A stretch of DNA of 32,744 nt from Solirubrobacter ginsenosidimutans (GTDB taxonomy: Bacteria; Actinomycetota; Thermoleophilia; Solirubrobacterales; Solirubrobacteraceae): contig NZ_JAPDOD010000078.1 of the NCBI RefSeq assembly GCF_027587205.1, positions 1-32,744 of the forward strand, written 5' to 3'. Position numbers and translations under genes: made by a program. The notes beneath the pieces are model-generated. The model had not been told where the DNA came from, made no database searches, and saw nothing but the letters and a program-made list of their open reading frames with translations. Below are positions 30,216 through 32,744 of the stretch, piece by piece. Position 1 is the stretch's first letter; every line of letters starts with the position of its first letter.

Positions 30216-32087
30216 GTGTCTGTCGTCACCTCTTCGCCCGAGCAGCTGTGGCCCGCCACGCGCGACCTGGCCGAGATCGAACGCGTCCCGCTCGAGCGGC
30301 GCGGGCTGCCCGCCAGCAGCTACCACGCGCTGCTGCGAGCCGCCGAGCTGTGGCCGCAGCGGCCCGCGCTCCACTGCCTGCCGGATGCCGAGCGTTGGGA
30401 ACAGCCCGTGTCGCTGACGTTCGCCGACCTGGCCGCCGACGTTCAGCGCGCGGCGTCGGTCTTCGCCGGCGTCGGTATCGGCCGCCGAGACGCGGTCGCG
30501 ATCGTCTCCGTCAACTGCCGCGAGATGATCACCGCGATGCTGGCCGCCGAGGCGGTCGGCGTGGCGGCCCCCATCAACCCGGCCCTTGCCGGCGAGCACG
30601 CCGCCGGGCTCGTGCGGCTCTCGGGCGCGAAGGTGATCGTCGCCGCCGGGCCCGAGCTCGATGAGGGCATCTGGTCGCTCGCTCGCCGGCTGGCCGCCGA
30701 GACCCGGGCGACCGCGCTGCTGGCACTGCGCCCGACCGCGCCCGTGGGACCGCCGCCACAGCTCGAGCCGCTGGCCGGCATGACCGTCGCGCATCTCGAG
30801 ACGCTCGCGCGCGACGCGCCCGCCAACACCGAGCCCGCTCAGGCACCGCGCGCCGGCGACCTCGCGAGCTACCTGCACACCGGCGGCACCACCGGCGCGC
30901 CCAAGCTCGCCGCGCGCACGCACGGCAACGAGGTCGCCAACGCGTGGATGATCGGCACCCGCCTCGAGACCGAGGGCGCGATGTTCGCCGCCCTGCCGCT
31001 GTTTCACACGAACGCGCTGATCGTCACGCTGCTGGCGCCGCTCCTGCGCGGGCGTCCCGTGGTCTGGGCGGGACCGCTGGGCTATCGCGACCCCGCCCTC
31101 TTCAAGGTCTTCTGGCGAATCGTGGAGCGCTACCGGATCGCCGCGATGTCCGCGGTGCCGACGGTCTACGCCACGCTCGCCACGCTGCCCCTCGACGCCG
31201 ACATCAGCAGCCTGCGGATGCCGATCGTCGGCGCCGCCCCGCTGCCGCGGGCCGTCATCGACGCCTTCCTCGACCGCACCGGGATCGAGCTGTGCGAAGG
31301 GTATGGCCTGACCGAGGGCACGTGCGCGAGCGCGTGCCACATCCCCGGATTGGCGCGCGCCGGCGTGGGGGTCCGGTTGCCGTATCAGCAGGTCCGCGCC
31401 GCACGCATGGAGTCGGAACGCTGGCACCCGCTGCCCAACGGCGAGGTCGGGACGCTGCTCATCAAGGGCCCGAACGTCTTCGCCGGCTATCTGGTGGCGA
31501 CGCCCGAAGGACCGGTGGTCGAACCGGGCGAGAACGTGCGCGACGGGTGGTTGAAGACGGGCGACCTCGGATGGGTCGACGGCGACGGAAACGTACGCCT
31601 GTCTGGCCGCGCCAAGGACTTGATCATCCGCGGCGGGCATAACATCGACCCAGCGGTGATCGAGGACGCGCTGCTCGAGCATTCCGAGGTGACCGCCGCG
31701 GCGGCCGTCGGCCGGCCGGACGCGCACGCCGGAGAGGTCCCGGTCGCCTACGTCACCCTCACCGCCGGTGCCTCCGCCACCGAGACGCAGTTGCGGGCCT
31801 GGGCGACCGCGCATGTCCCGGAGCCCGCCGCCGCGCCTAAGCGCGTCGAGATCATCGACGCCATTCCTGTGACCGCGGTCGGCAAGCCGTTCAAGCCCGA
31901 GTTGCGGCGCCGCGTGGCCGAGGACGTCGCACGCGAGGCGCTGGCGGGCCGCGCGAGCTCTGTCACGGCTCGCCTCGGCGACGGACAGGCGATCGTGGTG
32001 AGCGTGCGCGGAGTCGACGACCCCGCGCTGCAGGCCGCGCTCGGCGCTTTCAGCTTCGGCTGGGAGAACGCGGGCCCTGCGGATTGA
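30216..32087 (+). CDS. Acyl-CoA synthetase (AMP-forming), second copy in window
   Basis: A 623-residue ANL enzyme, longer than the operon ligase. It has the P-loop HTGGTTGAPK (221-230), LPLFHTNALIV, EGYGLTEGTC, GWLKTGDLGW, the hinge GRAKDLIIRGGHNIDP and a C-terminal VGKPFKPELRRR with the adenylation lysine. The extra N-terminal 60 residues and the extended C-terminus of about 50 residues after the lysine resemble fatty-acid CoA ligases of this clade. The start is GTG at 30216 with GGAG 8 nt upstream. It is transcribed with doxX and away from the catabolic operon. The substrate is not evident; medium- or long-chain acids are the usual class. Confidence 0.93.
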   Translation: MSVVTSSPEQLWPATRDLAEIERVPLERRGLPASSYHALLRAAELWPQRPALHCLPDAERWEQPVSLTFADLAADVQRAASVFAGVGIGRRDAVAIVSVNCREMITAMLAAEAVGVAAPINPALAGEHAAGLVRLSGAKVIVAAGPELDEGIWSLARRLAAETRATALLALRPTAPVGPPPQLEPLAGMTVAHLETLARDAPANTEPAQAPRAGDLASYLHTGGTTGAPKLAARTHGNEVANAWMIGTRLETEGAMFAALPLFHTNALIVTLLAPLLRGRPVVWAGPLGYRDPALFKVFWRIVERYRIAAMSAVPTVYATLATLPLDADISSLRMPIVGAAPLPRAVIDAFLDRTGIELCEGYGLTEGTCASACHIPGLARAGVGVRLPYQQVRAARMESERWHPLPNGEVGTLLIKGPNVFAGYLVATPEGPVVEPGENVRDGWLKTGDLGWVDGDGNVRLSGRAKDLIIRGGHNIDPAVIEDALLEHSEVTAAAAVGRPDAHAGEVPVAYVTLTAGASATETQLRAWATAHVPEPAAAPKRVEIIDAIPVTAVGKPFKPELRRRVAEDVAREALAGRASSVTARLGDGQAIVVSVRGVDDPALQAALGAFSFGWENAGPAD

Positions 32088-32099
32088 GGCACGCCCGCG

Positions 32100-32240
32100 T
32101 CAGCGGGGCTGCGCGGGATCAGGGCAGTGCAGCAGCGACGCGATCACGCGCTCGCGCTGGGCGCGGGCGAAGGCCCGACGGCGCTCGGCGGCCGTCGGTT
32201 GTCCGGCGACGTGATGGGGTGCGGACTGAAGGTCTGTCAT
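32100..32240 (-). CDS. Very small basic helical protein (46 aa), unknown
   Basis: A 46-codon frame, ATG at 32240 and TGA at 32100. The core AAERRRAFARAQRERVIAS is a strongly charged amphipathic helix, ending with LLHCPDPAQPR. It starts 5 nt after the stop of the 76-aa gene, so both look like one small operon. No function is recognised. Its codon positions fit the GC-rich coding bias, and the pairing is the best support. It is convergent with the acyl-CoA synthetase, ending 12 bp after that gene's stop. Confidence 0.45.
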   Translation of the reverse strand: MTDLQSAPHHVAGQPTAAERRRAFARAQRERVIASLLHCPDPAQPR

Positions 32241-32245
32241 GGCGG

Positions 32246-32476
32246 TCACGCGGCGAGCCGTTGCCGATGGAGCCGCTCGAGCGCTTCGGCCGCCATCTCC
32301 TCGAACGCGAGTTCGATGAGATAGGCGCCGTAGGCGTCAGCCCGGTACGCGTTGGGCGCCGCGCTCCAGGCGCGCAGCGCGGCGGTGCAGCGCTGCTGTG
32401 CGTTGAACCACGCGGAGTAGGCGTCGTCGGCGGGCGATTGCGGTGGCGCGGGACGCTGGAAGGGGATCGCTCTCAT
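32246..32476 (-). CDS. Small helical protein (76 aa), unknown
   Basis: A 76-residue protein from an ATG at 32476, with a longer in-frame option at 32515. It begins MRAIPFQRPAPPQSP, then a helix-rich body SAWFNAQQRCTAALRAW, and a second helix YLIELAFEEMAAEALERLHRQR. The Trp, Tyr and Cys content and clear helix periodicity suggest a folded small protein rather than a shadow frame. The ATG lacks a strong ribosome site. It is divergent from clpC, with 178 bp between the starts, so the two could share a regulatory region. Function unknown. Confidence 0.55.
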   Translation of the reverse strand: MRAIPFQRPAPPQSPADDAYSAWFNAQQRCTAALRAWSAAPNAYRADAYGAYLIELAFEEMAAEALERLHRQRLAA

Positions 32477-32479
32477 GGT

Positions 32480-32501
32480 GGTTCGAGTGTCCCGGCGAAC
32501 C
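32480..32501. promoter_or_regulatory. Inverted repeat GGTTCG-N10-CGAACC upstream of clpC
   Basis: Six-base arms, exact reverse complements, spaced by 10, about 155 bp before clpC and directly before the 76-aa gene. ClgR-type Clp regulators bind palindromes related to TTCGC/GCGAA, and this half-site is similar but not the same. Speculative. Confidence 0.25.
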
Positions 32502-32567
32502 GCGCCGGCCACCATGGCCTCTTTCCGGAGACCGCGATCGGGCCGACCTTAGACCGCAGGTCAGGCA

Positions 32568-32610
32568 GGCCTTATGTCGTTGTCCGTGATCTCACCCTCC
32601 AAGTAAGGCC
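32568..32610. promoter_or_regulatory. Wide inverted repeat GGCCTTA...TAAGGCC upstream of clpC
   Basis: The seven-base arms are exact but 29 nt apart, in the 178-bp gap before clpC, which should hold its promoter. No HspR (HAIR) or CIRCE element is present. It may be coincidental. Confidence 0.2.
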
Positions 32611-32654
32611 AGTCCCGATCGGCGCGCGTGCCGCCCGCTGACAGAGTTCTCGCC

Positions 32655-32744
32655 ATGTTCGAGCGATTCACAGAGCGAGCCCGTCAGGTGGTCGTCCTCG
32701 CCCAGGAGGAGGCGCGGACGCTCAAGCACAACTACATCGGGACC
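32655..32744 (+). CDS. clpC: ATP-dependent Clp protease ATPase ClpC, N-terminal 30 residues
   Basis: The ATG at 32655 opens [20 protein letters not shown] followed by [10 protein letters not shown], cut by the window end. This is the start of the Clp N-domain (double helical repeat) of ClpC, an AAA+ unfoldase that feeds ClpP in the cytosol, and the sequence is nearly invariant across Actinobacteria. No strong ribosome site is visible, but the initiator position is fixed by the family. Confidence 0.95.
   Translation, partial: MFERFTERARQVVVLAQEEARTLKHNYIGT

Noticed and set aside
30108..31814. Minus-strand 568-codon frame opposite the acyl-CoA synthetase
   Set aside because: Antisense shadow; the plus strand has complete ANL motifs.
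1..32744. CRISPR arrays, insertion sequences and rRNA genes
   Set aside because: No regularly spaced repeats, transposase motifs, terminal inverted repeats or rRNA-like sequence were seen.

Overview
The window is about 33 kb of GC-rich DNA with short intergenic gaps, many GTG and TTG starts, long runs of overlapping genes, and a ClpC start typical of high-GC Gram-positives. NarL-type histidine kinases, MalT-like LuxR regulators, a phaC, DoxX and amphi-Trp genes together suggest an actinobacterium, most likely of the Thermoleophilia/Solirubrobacterales kind. That placement is inferred from gene style, not from a marker phylogeny.

Positions 1-4100 look like a worn accessory segment. It starts with the N-terminal end of an ArsR-type regulator (minus strand). 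Next come a tRNA-like 3' fragment followed by a perfect 15-bp terminator hairpin, a QOR2/NmrA-like oxidoreductase, a 616-bp stretch with no convincing gene, a secreted/membrane Ig-like protein of unknown function, and a short remnant resembling the C-terminus of a TcpC-type conjugation protein. The tRNA fragment and the conjugation remnant would fit the scar of an old integrated element.

Positions 4101-6355 hold a polytopic membrane protein translationally coupled (ATGA) to a type II NADH dehydrogenase.

Positions 6288-22306 form one 15-gene minus-strand operon of about 16 kb, with eight 4-bp overlaps. In transcription order it encodes a ribose-type ABC importer (ATPase, permease, lipoprotein), an FAH-family hydrolase, an MhpA-like flavin monooxygenase, an extradiol (VOC) dioxygenase, an SDR, an enoyl-CoA hydratase, an ACAD10/11-like acyl-CoA dehydrogenase, an SDR, an ACAD10/11 or LvaA-like APH-fold kinase, another SDR, an acyl-CoA ligase, a PHA synthase and an alpha/beta hydrolase. 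The inferred logic is: import an aromatic or related compound, hydroxylate and cleave the ring, activate the fragment as a CoA thioester, remove a 4-hydroxyl by phosphorylation and elimination, beta-oxidise, and store surplus as PHA.

Positions 22331-29750 are a regulatory block. It holds an 886-aa MalT-like LuxR regulator, an amphi-Trp protein, and a NIT/HAMP/PAS/GAF histidine kinase next to a family-1 solute-binding lipoprotein that has no permease. A 36-bp non-coding module occurs three times: before the 15-gene operon, before the amphi-Trp gene (with the same 24-nt distance to the ATG), and before doxX. It is the strongest unexplained signal in the window and suggests a local regulon.

Positions 29827-32087 carry doxX and a second acyl-CoA synthetase on the plus strand. 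Two very small minus-strand genes (46 and 76 aa) follow, and then the first 30 codons of clpC, cut by the window end.
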